Shown one piece after another: positions 25,043 through 34,949 of a stretch of 64,000 bases of DNA; positions within the stretch are counted from its first letter, which is position 1; the number at the start of each line of letters is the position of its first letter. The DNA comes from Steromphala cineraria (taxonomy: Eukaryota > Mollusca > Gastropoda > Trochida > Trochidae): NCBI GenBank assembly GCA_916613615.1, contig OU744724.1, forward strand, positions 45,858,662 through 45,922,661, in the 5' to 3' direction. The position numbers and the translations under genes were made by a program. Under the pieces are notes generated by a model, which was not told the origin of the DNA, did no database searches, and was given only the letters and a program-made list of their open reading frames with translations.

Positions 25043-25480
25043 TTAAACCTTTTGTATCATACTTTGAATATGTTCAGCCCATGTCCCATTGTTTGCAAGG
25101 ATAACTCCAAGATGTTTATGATTATCTACAATTTTAACTTCGACACCATCAAAATGTGGAATATCACTATCATTTCTCATCGAGAATAGGATAGCCTCGG
25201 TTTTATCGGGGTTATACTTGATTAACCATTTTTTACCCCATATATTTAGTCTACTTAAATTGGCATTTAAGTTCATATCAATAAGTTTATTATTTGGTGA
25301 GAAATATCCAAGAGACGAGTCATCGGCAAATAAACGCATTAAGCAATCCAAATCATCTGCTATATATGTCATTAATGCATACAACAAATAGAAATGGCCC
25401 GAGCACTGACCCCTGTGGCACACCAGCACACCAGCACAGCAGCACACCAGCACAGCAGTTGGCAAATGATGAATTGACAA
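25043..25480 (-). pseudogene. LINE reverse transcriptase C-terminal block
   Basis: This is the longest surviving frame of the minus-strand LINE. It contains the catalytic FADD box (LFADDSSL), then KWLIKYNPDKTEAILFS and HLGVILANNGTWAEHI, which are palm and thumb motifs of LINE reverse transcriptases. The first 30 codons are out of frame with the conserved GVPQGSVLGP block, which is readable in another frame at about 25410-25440. A CACACCAGCACAGCAG microsatellite expansion at about 25420-25460 has disrupted this join. Confidence 0.85.
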
Positions 25481-25850
25481 ATACAGTCTGGCTGCGATTA
25501 GTTACATAACTATTTAACCAACCTGACAACTGTCCGCTTATTCCATAGTTTTCAAGTTTTAAAAGTAATCATCTATGCCAAACACGATCGAATGCTTTAG
25601 ATACATCGCAAAATACCATACAAAAGTTTTCTTTTTTAACCATGGATTCACAAACTTGATGATATTTTTCAACTAATTGATGTGTACACACATGAATGTC
25701 CTGGTTGAAAACCAGACTGATATAAGTAGTTTGTTACAAAGGAAATAATTAAAACAAATGTTTGAAGACAACTCTTTCAAATACTTTACCAACACAGCTA
25801 ATAAATGATATAGGTCTATAATTTGAAGCTAAAGTTGGATTTCTGTAAAT

Positions 25851-26010
25851 AATAGACTCTTCAAACTCGTCATTAGTTGTGCACGGGGTTTAGTCTGAGG
25901 GTGTTAGACTCTTCAAACTCGTCATTAGTTGTGCACGGGGTTTAGTCTGAGGGCGTTAGCCCGAAGACTAAACCTCGTGCACAACTAATGACGAGTTTGA
26001 AGAGTCTATT
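25851..26010. repeat. Hairpin with duplicated left arm inside the LINE
   Basis: AGACTCTTCAAACTCGTCAT occurs at 25854 and again at 25906 (period 52), then once inverted, ending AAGAGTCTATT at 26010. The structure is the same arm, arm, inverted arm as at 23142-23347, with unrelated sequence. It sits directly next to the LINE reverse transcriptase block and is taken as a later insertion. Confidence 0.85.
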
Positions 26011-26639
26011 CTACTTAAACCTAAATTCGAAACCGGTTTGAGTCAACGCACAACTTGCACGTGAACCTCGCAATATACGTTCCTGTTAACTTTAACAAGT
26101 TTTTACCTAATGACGACTTATAAACAGCAATCACGTGATCTGAATGTCAATTGCAACATCTACGCTCAAGGAACAACAACATGACAATATGATGGTATGT
26201 CATAAATGTGACAATTGTAAGTTGCTTGTTGGTTTCATTTAACTAATTTAATTTGGTTGTTTTACTACTTATCAATACTAACAGCATACGACTTGAAGAA
26301 AATCTATAAAGTAGACGTGTAATAGTGTAATATAAAATTTTCGTATTTTAAAAGAGCAAATATCTTGTATTTAAAGCTGTTCGTCACTTTAATAGAAATT
26401 GTGAAGAGAAAGTTTTTTTTGTAGAGAAATGAAATAAGGTGTTTTCGATAACTGGACAATTTGTTACTTCTTTTATCAGTCCAAACTATTTCGATTAACT
26501 TTTGGATATACATGGTGAACGATAATGTTAAGGAAGATTGAAGTTCCAATTCTGCAGTGAAAAATCAGCAATATCTGCTTCGTTTTCATAATGCTACGGA
26601 GCTCAAGTCATCCCTAAGTACATAATATGTTCACTTCGT
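26011..26639. other. Unassigned insertion between LINE blocks
   Basis: The expected N-terminal reverse transcriptase region of the minus-strand LINE is not recognisable here. An 81-codon minus-strand frame at 26304-26549 has no motif I can name. Probably inserted or fully decayed sequence. Confidence 0.35.
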
Positions 26640-27050
26640 TTATTCATTTAACCCAGATTCAAACGATTAGTTTTTTGTTCGATCTGACGAGGTACACAAA
26701 GATGGGAAATCTGGTACTTTGTTAAGTTACAACTATTGTTAACAAGGGTGATTTTATTGCTCTTATGCTCAATACTTAAAAGGTTTCATTTTCTAAAGCC
26801 ATAAAACTGGTGATGACACACCCCTATTTTATCTATTTCATCCAATTGTGTTTAAGAAATGTCAGAGAAACAAGATGGACTTTCATGATCGTTACTGGAT
26901 TTAAGTGGAGGAATGCAGGTACTTGAGCCGGATTGGTTCACTCAATACCGTAGAAGTTTCCAATATGAGCTCTTGCTTTCAACATATGAGTCCAGAAGAA
27001 AATTGTCAACATTAGCATAAAAGTTTTGTTTTGCAAAATACTTCATGTTG

Positions 27051-27140
27051 ATTTGATTTGATTTAAACATATTTTATTCATGATGAAAAGGATGAGGAAC
27101 AAGTTCTCCAACTTAGAATACCTTCTCCTTCTCCTAGGTA
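27051..27140 (-). mobile_element. Short 5'-truncated retroelement insertion with TSD
   Basis: A 90-bp segment is flanked by ACTTCATGTTG at 27040-27050 and 27141-27151. Read on the minus strand, it ends in an AATCAAATCAAAT-type simple tail. The LINE linker protein reading is continuous if this segment is skipped. This is the signature of target-primed insertion of a truncated LINE or SINE. Confidence 0.75.
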
Positions 27141-27388
27141 ACTTCATGTTGTTAATCTTTTGACGTTGCTTTTTGAACTTTGCAACATCACATAAATTAT
27201 TTGTTCTTCTTGCTTTTCTGCGTAATCTGTCCCTTTACCTGCATTCCCTTCTTAAATTGGAATCGAACCACGGTTTGTCATTTGGTCTTATTGTCACCCT
27301 TTTTATGGAAATACATGATTTCAGAAAGATATAAAAAAATTGGTATTTTTTATCTTGGCAATCAATAAACAATTCAGTCCAATTTGTT

Positions 27389-28095
27389 TCATTGATAAGT
27401 GCATTGAGGGTTGTATATCGCCCTGCTTAAAACATCATACCTCTCCTTGTATGATAATTGTGTCTTAAAAGAAATAATATATGTCACATACGTGCCTTTG
27501 TGATCAAATACAGATTCATCAAATTCAATAACTTCAGAATCAACTTTATTATCTACAATTTCACTAATTATGATTGGATTAATTAGTGTACTAGAATGTT
27601 GTGTTACCCTTGTTGGATCTTTTATAATGTTTCTCAAATTCTTAGTTAACATAATATCCTTGATATGATTACCCCTGCTGGAGGTCGGCATTTAAATCAC
27701 CAATTAAAGTTATCCGACTTGTTATATCAAGAGCAGTTTCAATACTCACATCTAATCGTTCCCAAAACTCAAAGGAATTGTACTCAGGTCTGTATGCCAA
27801 ACAAACGATAAGTGGATTAACGGGTAGAAATATTGCATCCAAATTGTTTCATCATATATATTTTCTGAGTTATACATTCTCTTAAAAGCTAAATTATTTG
27901 AGAGATCTATCTTTACGTATTGGACCATGAAAACCTGTCCATTTTAATGAATCGTTTTTAAATGTATTATCCAAATGAGTTTCAGTAAATCCTACAATGT
28001 GATTATCATAAGCAAACTCGCAAAGGTATTCAAGTTTATTCCTTACGCTTCTAGTGTTAAGATGAAATATAGATAAAGTTTTGTCATGTAATATA
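27389..28095 (-). pseudogene. LINE APE-type endonuclease region
   Basis: Part of the minus-strand LINE. The domain begins near LSIFHLNTRSVRNKLEYL, with the metal-binding glutamate in FTETHLD. It continues through TFKNDSLKWTGFHGPIRKD to IGDLNADLQQG, with the catalytic D.N, and ends with an HKGTYVTYIISF-like tail, where the usual SDH is read as FDHKGTYV. The first part and the 27389-27691 part are in different frames, so at least one frameshift is present. Confidence 0.8.
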
Positions 28096-28108
28096 ACCCG
28101 TGTGATAG

Positions 28109-28141
28109 GGGAGCCGGATTGGACTCAATATCCCCTGCAAG
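28109..28141 (-). other. 2A-like motif (NPAP variant) in the LINE leader
   Basis: The minus-strand frame 28240-28043 reads a hydrophobic run VVILLLLLLQ immediately followed by LAGDIESNPAP. The known 2A consensus is D-V/I-E-x-N-P-G-P, and ribosome skipping occurs between the G and the last P. Here the G is A, from GCT where a glycine codon would need GGT, a single-base difference. 2A-like sequences at the N-terminus of APE-type LINE proteins have been reported in several invertebrates including molluscs (established knowledge), so position and context fit. With A in place of G, skipping is expected to be lost. Confidence 0.8.
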
Positions 28142-28359
28142 CTGTAATAACAATAGCAGCAGAATTACTACGTTAACAGTTCTAAATTGGTTTTGTAAAA
28201 CACAAAGAAAAGCTATCACAAGGCTTGCCCTACTTGACATTGACAGTAGAATTCACATGGCATACAATTCAGATAGAAAGATCCATAATAAAGAAGAGTT
28301 ACATAAGTTGGTTAATTGAAATGCTTTTCTGGAGCGCATGTACAGTGTATTTTGAACAT

Positions 28360-28460
28360 ATTTTACAATGAAATACCCCGATTGTCAAACGATGTTGAAC
28401 AATGTCATTTTTAAACTCGGGAATGTGTGACATGAAAATCGGGGAATTTCATTGTAAAAT
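28360..28460. repeat. Small hairpin (MITE-like)
   Basis: TTTTACAATGAAATACCCCG at 28361 is inverted as CGGGGAATTTCATTGTAAAA ending at 28459. The loop is about 55 bp. No coding content. Confidence 0.7.
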
Positions 28461-28649
28461 AAGTACAAATTCTTGAAACATACACCTGTTTGATTGGAAA
28501 TGCAGACCGGGTGAAATACCATTCAATTAGTTTGTAATTGAGTAAAGATAGAGTTAAGGGAAATACAGTAGAGAGTGATAAGAGAAGGCTCACATAAAGG
28601 GAAACAACACTTGGATTTACACACAGAAGCTAATGTGGATATGGACATA

Positions 28650-30146
28650 CACTAAACCACAAAAGAAACTATCCACTCATTCAAATTTTCATTGAAAAAT
28701 AACAAGACACGGTTTTCTATCCTTACAACATTTTATCTAAAACTGAATCATTTGCACATCATCTAACTTCATTTGTTTTGCAATAACTCGTTTATCTTAC
28801 AGCCAGGAAACGTTTTATTAACACTGGTGTGAAATGTTAATTTCCATTTTTTAGAAATCGAAGTTTCTGATCATATGTTAATGAATTTATGGAATATTGA
28901 GTCCATAGTCATCAATACTTCGTATGTCCACCTTCAGCTGTTATGCAGGCAAACACTCGACGTGTCATTGATGTGAGACGTCTGACGGTGGCGTTAGGGA
29001 TGTTCCCCCATTCATCCTGTAGGGTTTGTTCCAGCTGCCTCAGGTTGACTGGAGGGTTTGCTCTATTCCTGATTCGCCTCCCTAGACAGTGCCACATGTG
29101 TTCAATTGGAGAGAGATCAGGAGAACGTGACGGCCACGGCAAGACGTTGACGTTATTGTTGGTTAGGAATGTTGACACTGCTCTTGCTGAATGTGCAGGC
29201 GCGTTATCATGTTGAAACAGGTTCCCGGGTGATTCTGTAGAAATGGCAACACAACAGGACGAAGAACTTGATCAATGTATCTTTGCGCAGTCATGTAACC
29301 CATAACGATCACCAATGGCGACTTGTTTTCTCCTCGGATACCGCCCCAAACCATCACACTTCCCCCACCGTGTGCCTGGACCTCTGCAACACAATTTGGA
29401 GAGTTTCTTTCACCCTGACGGCGATAAACGCGGGCTCTGCCATCATGCTTATATAAACAAAACCTACTTTCATCGGTGAACATAACATTTCGCCAATCAC
29501 GAAGCTGCCACCTTCGTACACGTATTGTTCAGATTAATCGGTTATGTCGATGTTGACGTGTCCCGAATCCCTGCTGCTCTTAACCTCCTTCTGACGGTTG
29601 ATTGACTAAGCACCCTCCCGAGAGCCGTAGACGCCGATTCTGCAACAGTCAGGAATCGATTTCGGAGATGAAGAGTTCTTAAGTATCGGTCTTCCCGACG
29701 TGACGTCACACGTGGTCTATCTAATGTTGTTCCCGTGTCCCTATAACGTTTCATCAAATTTTCGATGGTTTTTCGATGACAGCCGAATGTTCTTGCAATA
29801 AGAACATTTGAAGCACCCATATCCTTCATACCCAAGGCCCTGCCGCGCGGTTCTGGGGTCAATCTAGGCATTTCAAAATTGGTTTGATATGACCTGGCTC
29901 ACATGTGAATTGATCGCTTGCTAACTCACTTTCAATAATGAATGTGCGAAACAATGATCAAAGAAAAATGTGTTTTCTCAGTTTTCACCAAAAGTCATGA
30001 AAATCACGTACCTAATCAATTTCTGAGATGAACAACTGAAATGTTACGTTTTGGCGACCTGTTTCCATAAAACTTAACATTTAGCTAAAGTAAATTAAGA
30101 ATATATTTGAATTCTAAAAATGGATAGTTTCTTTTGATGTTTAGTG
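28650..30146 (-). mobile_element. Tc1-like DNA transposon, complete ends, 1497 bp
   Basis: Terminal inverted repeats of about 26 bp: CACTAAACCACAAAAGAAAC then TATCCA at 28650-28675, and the inverse starting TGGATAGTTTCTTTTG at 30121-30146. They differ at a few positions only. TA lies directly outside both ends (28648-28649 and 30147-30148), the target duplication expected of Tc1/mariner elements. Length is typical for the family. The element carries one broken transposase gene on the minus strand. Confidence 0.92.
28912..29871 (-). pseudogene. Tc1-like transposase, DD34E type, frameshifted
   Basis: The protein would start at MPRLTPEPRGRALGM at 29871. Residues 1-109 hold the paired-like helix-turn-helix DNA-binding region (NVLIARTFGCHRKTIENL; RREDRYLRTLHLRNRF; STVRRRLRAAGI). 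The catalytic domain follows in a shifted frame with the first aspartate in MFTDESRF and the VMVWGGI block (29483-29163). After a second frameshift comes HDNAPAH with the second aspartate, then WPSRSPDLSPIEHMWH with the third acidic residue, ending EGGHTKY at 28912. About 15 residues seem lost before the first aspartate block, where an in-frame stop also occurs. The key residues remain but at least two frameshifts and a stop make it inactive. Confidence 0.9.
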
Positions 30147-30148
30147 TA

Positions 30149-30344
30149 CAACATTTTAAAGAGACATTTTAAGTGATATATACAATTTAAAGTATTGTCA
30201 GGAATAACAGTTTATAACGATAGTCATAAACAGATAATATGTAGAGAACAAATGGACCCACACTCAGATGGAATTCCTCACTCATTAGAAACTTCATGAT
30301 CACATCACTTAGGCATGGATATACTTGTTCAAGTCTTCTTTACA
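30149..30344. other. No recognised feature
   Basis: Short AT-rich spacer between the Tc1-like element and the LINE ORF1 fragment. Confidence 0.4.
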
Positions 30345-30887
30345 TTAGATGTGTCGCACAGCACCCTCTGGTTGTTCTAGGATGAAAATGCGTCCATCTC
30401 TGGTCCAGGCGTTTTCAATCCATCTTGCTCTCTTGAGGTCTCTTGCCATCTTGAACAACTTGTTCCTATGCTGAGTGAGGTCCTCGTTGATGTCGATCCT
30501 TCCATCTTAGATCGTAACTTGCCCCTGAGAGTGTACATTCCATTCTTGTCATGCTAACTCACGAACTTCACAATTATCTGACGATTCCTGCCTTCACTTT
30601 GTCTCCCAACATGATGAAACCTGTCGAGTGTCGTGGGTGAAATCTCCTTGTTGATCTCCTTATAGACTCCAAGGGTCACCATCTGAATGTCTTCATCCTC
30701 ACCCTCTTTCACACCACTTATCCTGATGGACTTACGTCGACTATACTGTTCCAATTCTTCGGTTTTTCTGTGCAATTCCATGGTGGTTTTCTTAAGATCT
30801 GCCTTCAGTGTTGATACCTCGTCTTTCATGGGCTGTAACACAGTGTTGAGCGACCCTAAGTGGTGATTTTTGCTCTTGTTCCGATAA
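30345..30887 (-). pseudogene. LINE ORF1-like fragment (coiled coil plus RRM-like)
   Basis: On the minus strand, a charged heptad-rich stretch (LQPMKDEVSTLKADLKKTTM, then ELHRKTEELEQYSRRKSI) is followed by IRISGVKEGEDEDIQ, DRFHHVGRQ and RQIIVKFVS. In shifted frames it continues with KNGMYTLRGKLRSK, DINEDLTQHRNKLFKMARDL and WTRDGRIFI. Coiled coil, then RRM-like core, then basic C-terminal domain is the arrangement of ORF1 proteins of L1-like and related LINEs, which bind the element RNA. At least two frameshifts are present. It abuts, head to head, an unrelated plus-strand LINE fragment at about 30888. Confidence 0.7.
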
Positions 30888-31185
30888 CTATGATGATGTT
30901 GATGAGCTAGTGCTAGACTCTCCTATTACAGAAATTGAAATTAGAGAAGCTATAGCACACCTGAAGCGAGGGAAATCTGCCGGACCGGATAACGTTGTCA
31001 TGGAAATGCTTAAATGTTCACAAACTGAAATTATGCCCTTTCTATTAAAATGTTTCAATTTTCTTTTTAAAGGTGGCATTTTTCCGTCTAGCTAGTCTCT
31101 ATCATTATATTGTTCCACTTCACACAAAAATGGACGTTTATAACCCTGATAATTATAGGGGTATATCATTAATTCTACCATGATT
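30888..31185 (+). pseudogene. LINE reverse transcriptase fragment, N-terminal part
   Basis: The plus-strand frame reads SPITEIEIREAIAHLKRGKS, AGPDNVVMEML and FKGGIFPS, then in another frame VYNPDNYRGISLILP. These are the conserved first motifs of a LINE reverse transcriptase (GKSAGPD, NYRGISL). The match stops at 31185. The rest of the same domain seems to lie at 33770-34495, so the gene was split by about 2.6 kb of inserted sequence. I think it belongs near the I/Nimb or RTE-like groups but cannot place it firmly. Confidence 0.75.
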
Positions 31186-31974
31186 GTACAAAATACTCGT
31201 TTTTGATTGGCTACTGTTAAAAATCAGAAGGCATATAATGTGGTTATACGGTGCTCTGTTTACTTCGTCAAATGTGCAAGAATTCATATGTTGCCTAGCA
31301 ACAACTAGTTCTCAAATATTGCTGTTTTGTCGGAAAGTTTTCAAAGATATGCCATTATTGCGTTGTATGTATATTATTTATAACATTTATTCAACCTTTC
31401 CACAAGCTTAACGCTTGCAGTATGTCAAAACCGGTAAAATAAACGACACTGACTCACTGACAACAGTTCAGATTTCCCGTTGGCATGGTAGGTCATTCTG
31501 TAGCGTTAGATAAAAACGGGCGCGACAAAGTTTAACAGGCAAAAATATCATACGAATTTAATCAACAAGCGGAATACACTGACCTTAAATTTATTTACAT
31601 CACCAATGCAATTATACTGGCGTCAATTTTGTGAAAATATGCAGACCTTAACATATTCAAAACACTAACAACCGCCAAGAAATAACAAAATGTCTACTGA
31701 ATAGATTGAGCTCCCTTTGCAGCATTCGGATATTTGTCGGTAATCTCCGAGGCCTACTGTACGTAACGTCATTTGAGATATCCAAATCCGTCAACACTGT
31801 GTTAATGTCGCTCCGTGGAAATCGTGCACGGGAATCATGACACAGCACACCTGAGTCAATGCGAAAGAATATAGTTCAATTATAAATCGTTATTATGGTA
31901 GAATGGAGATAAATATACTGTGTTTGGAAATCAGCGGCATATAACGGAATTATTATAGCTCTAAATTATCCATT
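31186..31974. other. Insertion between LINE halves, no gene
   Basis: No coding motif or repeat is supported. A near-perfect RFX X-box-like palindrome, GTTGCCTAGCAAC, occurs at 31290-31302, which could be chance. The sequence forms the left part of the material separating the two reverse transcriptase pieces. Confidence 0.4.
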
Positions 31975-33640
31975 TAAAGCCTCACGCTACGCGTGCGACT
32001 TTAAATTAAATTGCGGGACACCGCAAAAGCAGAGCAGCCCCGAAACTTGGGGTTTCGCCTTACCCTGTTCCGCCTTCTACAAGCATCAGCATATTGGGCA
32101 TTTTCTTGTGACCTTGACTTTTGACACTCAAGGTCACGCAATCAATGAATACATTTCATTGAATATAACATTAATGTAACGAATTAAAGTGTTAAAAGTT
32201 AAAATAATCCATTTTCTCAATATATGTTGACCTTGCTGTGACCTTGACCTTTGACCTTGAAAGTGAACATGTCATGGTAATTCCCCAGAGGTGTAAACAC
32301 TTATACATGTAAATGAGTTCTGAAAAGCTTAATGGGATTAAGTTATATCCAAATTAGTTGCACATTGCAATAACACAAATCTCATGACCTTGACCTTTGA
32401 CCTTCAAGGTTACACAATCAATGAACACTTTTCATTGAGGATAACAATCATCTAATGATTAAAAGTGTTCATTGTTAAAATAAAGCATTTTCGCAAAACC
32501 ATGCTAAATTAGTGACCTTGCTGTGACCTTGACCTTGGACAAATTGTAGCGAAAACCTTTTCAAAATGTTTTACTCTTCCAAGGATGATACATACCAAGT
32601 TAGAGCTTCATAGCACAAAAACTTTTCAAGTTAACGCGTGTACAAGGAATTTTTTAGTGATTTTATAGCTCGTGACCTTGACCTTTGACCTTGAAAGTGA
32701 ACATGTCATTATAATTCCCCAGAGGTGTAGACACTTATACATGTTCATGAGTTCTGAAAAGCTTAATGGGATTAAGTTATATCCAAATTAGTTGTACATT
32801 GTAATAACACAAATCTCATGACCTTGACCTTTGACCTTCAAGGTTACACAATCAATGAACACTTTTCACTGAGGATAACAATCATCTAATGAATAAAAGA
32901 GTTCATTGTTAAAATAAAGCATTTTCGCAAAACCATGATAAATTAGTGACCTTGCTGTGACCTTGACCTTGGACAAATTGTAGCAAAAACCTTTTCAAAA
33001 TTTTTTACTCTTCCAAGGATGATACATACCAAGTTAGAGCTTCATAGCACAAAAACTTTTCAAGTTAACGCGTTTACAAGGAATTTTTTAGTGATGTTAT
33101 AGCTCGTGACCTTGACCTTTGACCTTGAAAGTGAACATGTCATTATAATTCCCCAGGGTGTAGACACTTATACATGTTCATGAGTTCTGAAAAGCTTAAT
33201 GGGATGAAGTTATATCCAAATTAGTTGCACATTGCAATAACACAAATCTCATGACCTTGACCTTTGACCTTCAAGGTTACACAATCAATGAACACTTTTC
33301 ATTGAGGATAACAATCATCTATTGATTAAAAGTCTTCATTGTTAAAATAAAGCATATTCGCAAAACCAGGCTAAAGTAGTGACCTTGCTGTGACCTTGAC
33401 CTTGGACAGATTGTAGCGAAAACCTTTTCAATTTTTTTTACTCTTCCAAGGATGATACATACCAAGTTAGAGCTTCACAGCACAAAAACTTTTCAAGTTA
33501 TCGCGTTTACAAGGAATTTTTTAGTGATTTTATAGCTCGTGACCTTGACCTTTGAACTTGAAAGTGAACATGTCAAAATCGTTCCCCCGAGGTATAAGCA
33601 GTAAGTTATGAATACAAGTTCTGGAAAGCTTAGTAGTTAT
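31975..33640. repeat. 433-bp tandem repeat rich in TGACCTTTGACCT
   Basis: The phrase GTGACCTTGCTGTGACCTTG recurs at 32512, 32946 and 33379 (periods 434 and 433), with a less similar partial unit before it from about 32090. Each unit also holds CTCATGACCTTGACCTTTGACC, CTCGTGACCTTGACCTTTGACC and shared single-copy stretches such as CCAAGGATGATACATACC. The plus-strand TGACCTTTGACCT reads AGGTCAAAGGTCA on the other strand. No open frame is meaningful. Looks like a tandemly amplified dispersed mollusc repeat. Confidence 0.9.
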
Positions 33641-33654
33641 AGCCATTAGTATGA

Positions 33655-33695
33655 GCGCGGCGGACGCGGCGGCGGCGGCGGCGGCCGAAACTGCA
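33655..33695. repeat. GGC-rich microsatellite
   Basis: GCGGCGGACGCGGCGGCGGC and following CGG units stand out in an AT-rich context, at the right edge of the TGACC-rich repeat. Minus-strand translation gives an alanine run, which I do not regard as coding. Confidence 0.7.
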
Positions 33696-33769
33696 CAAAA
33701 ACTGATAGCAACTCCACTGCTAACTACTCCACGACTGACCACATCTTCACGTTATATGCCATAATTCAA

Positions 33770-34495
33770 AAAAATTATATGTAGAGTTTGTGGATTTTAA
33801 AAATGCCTTCGATACGGTTGATAGGATGAAACTCTGGGAGTGCTTGAGAAATACTGGGTTGAGGGGTAAAATGTTCTGTATGTTAAAAGAAATGTATTCA
33901 AATATAAAATCCTGTGTCCGCTGTTAGAGTGGTGTTACAGACTATTTTGATTGTCCTCTTGGTTTAAGACAAAGATGCATACTTAGTCCAATCCTATTCT
34001 TTTCTTTTATCAGTGAGCTATATCATGAAAATGGCAAAATGCATGTAATGGCAAACATGGTATTTAGTTGTTTCCAGGTTACAGATTCCAGATTATCTTC
34101 AGATACAGTGGCGGGGTTACAGAGACAACTTAACGTCCTAGATAATTATACTAAAGAATGGAAGCTTTCAGTAAATCTCGATAAAACTAATGTTGTCATA
34201 TTTCGGAGGGGTGGTCCGATATCCCATAAAGGGAAGTGATTTCTAGATAAATACCCTGTGAAAATAGTCGACGCTTATACTTATGTAGGTGATGGATTTT
34301 ATCATACTTTCAATATGAAAAAAAGCGTTTTGGATCTTGCCCTTCGAGCATACGGCATCAAGCGCTAGATATTTATTGTTTTCTCATGGCTTTGGCTTTG
34401 TCTGGTTAAATCAAACTATTGGTAATTTTGATGCTTTTATGAACATATTCCGTAATCGAGCTTTAAGCATGTTCCTGTATCTTTGGTATCATTAG
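33770..34495 (+). pseudogene. LINE reverse transcriptase fragment, C-terminal part
   Basis: The plus strand reads EFVDFKNAFDTVDRMKLWEC, LRGKMFCMLKEMYSNIKSCV, then after a stop SGVTDYFDCPLGLRQRCILS with PILFF. After an altered stretch it reads SDTVAGLQRQLNVLDNYTKE, WKLSVNLDKTNVVIF and VDAYTYVGDGFYHTF. These match palm motifs A (DFKNAFD) and B (LRQ.CILSPILF), and motif D (KLSVNLDKT). The YADD/FADD motif C expected just before SDTVAGLQ is missing, replaced by sequence around VFSCFQVTDSRLS. Best read as the continuation of 30888-31185. Confidence 0.8.
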
Positions 34496-34499
34496 GGCT

Positions 34500-34945
34500 T
34501 CTGACAGTTTCATTGTCAATACATCAACTGATACTTCATCGATGAAGTTGAACAGAGGAGAGGACTACCTGCCTCCAGTGATTGTTCAGTTTGGTTTCCT
34601 CTGTTTAAATCGCTGGTAGTTGCAAACTTCGGCGTACTTGTAAAAGTGAAGACGTCCGGCATGGTGGGTTGCATCAGAGGTTTCGACGACTTCGTTGGCA
34701 GGGAGTCTGTTGGAGATCCTGACGGTTTTCTTTTTTCGCTTGAACTCCTTTCTGTCGTTAGGTTTCCACTTCTTTTCAAACTCCTTTTTCTTGCCGACAT
34801 GCTTGAATTCTGTAGTTATTATCCTCTGTGTACAAGTGAACAAGTATCTAAAGTGAATAGTGCCTGTGCTGGGCCTCTGAGTTGATCAATTACAAAAGTA
34901 TAGCCACACTAGCGGGAGCGATCTTAAACGCGTCTTGTCACATCC
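34500..34945. other. Unassigned region with overlapping minus-strand frames
   Basis: Two overlapping minus-strand frames (34800-34516 and 34843-34586) encode basic, Ser/Lys-rich peptides (for example KKKEFEKKWKPNDRKEFKRK). They may be the remains of a LINE ORF1 N-terminus, but no diagnostic motif is seen, so no function is assigned. Confidence 0.3.
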
Positions 34946-34949
34946 GCCA

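Larger units (their letters stand above)
24960..28250 (-). pseudogene. Decayed CR1/L2-group LINE, minus strand, with nested insertions
   Basis: Reading the minus strand, the order is: a leader with a 2A-like motif (28240-28109), an APE-type endonuclease (about 28095-27389), a linker (about 27340-26640) and a reverse transcriptase (about 25850-24960). Endonuclease landmarks are LSIFHLNTRSVRNKL, FTETHLD and IGDLNAD. The linker has DKPWFDSNLRRE, then NFYANVDNFLLDSYVES beyond a later insertion. Reverse transcriptase landmarks are ASNYRPISFISCVGKVFE, CDVSKAFDRVWH, GVPQGSVLGPFLFVV and LFADDSSL, then NPDKTEAILFS and HKHLGVIL. Several frameshifts and stops separate these blocks and no long frame survives. 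The sequence fades at about 24960, before a normal C-terminus and 3' end, so the element is probably truncated there. It is a dead copy. Confidence 0.85.

Noticed and set aside
33530..33742. Minus-strand frame with an alanine run
   Set aside because: It arises from a GGC microsatellite and the edge of a tandem repeat.
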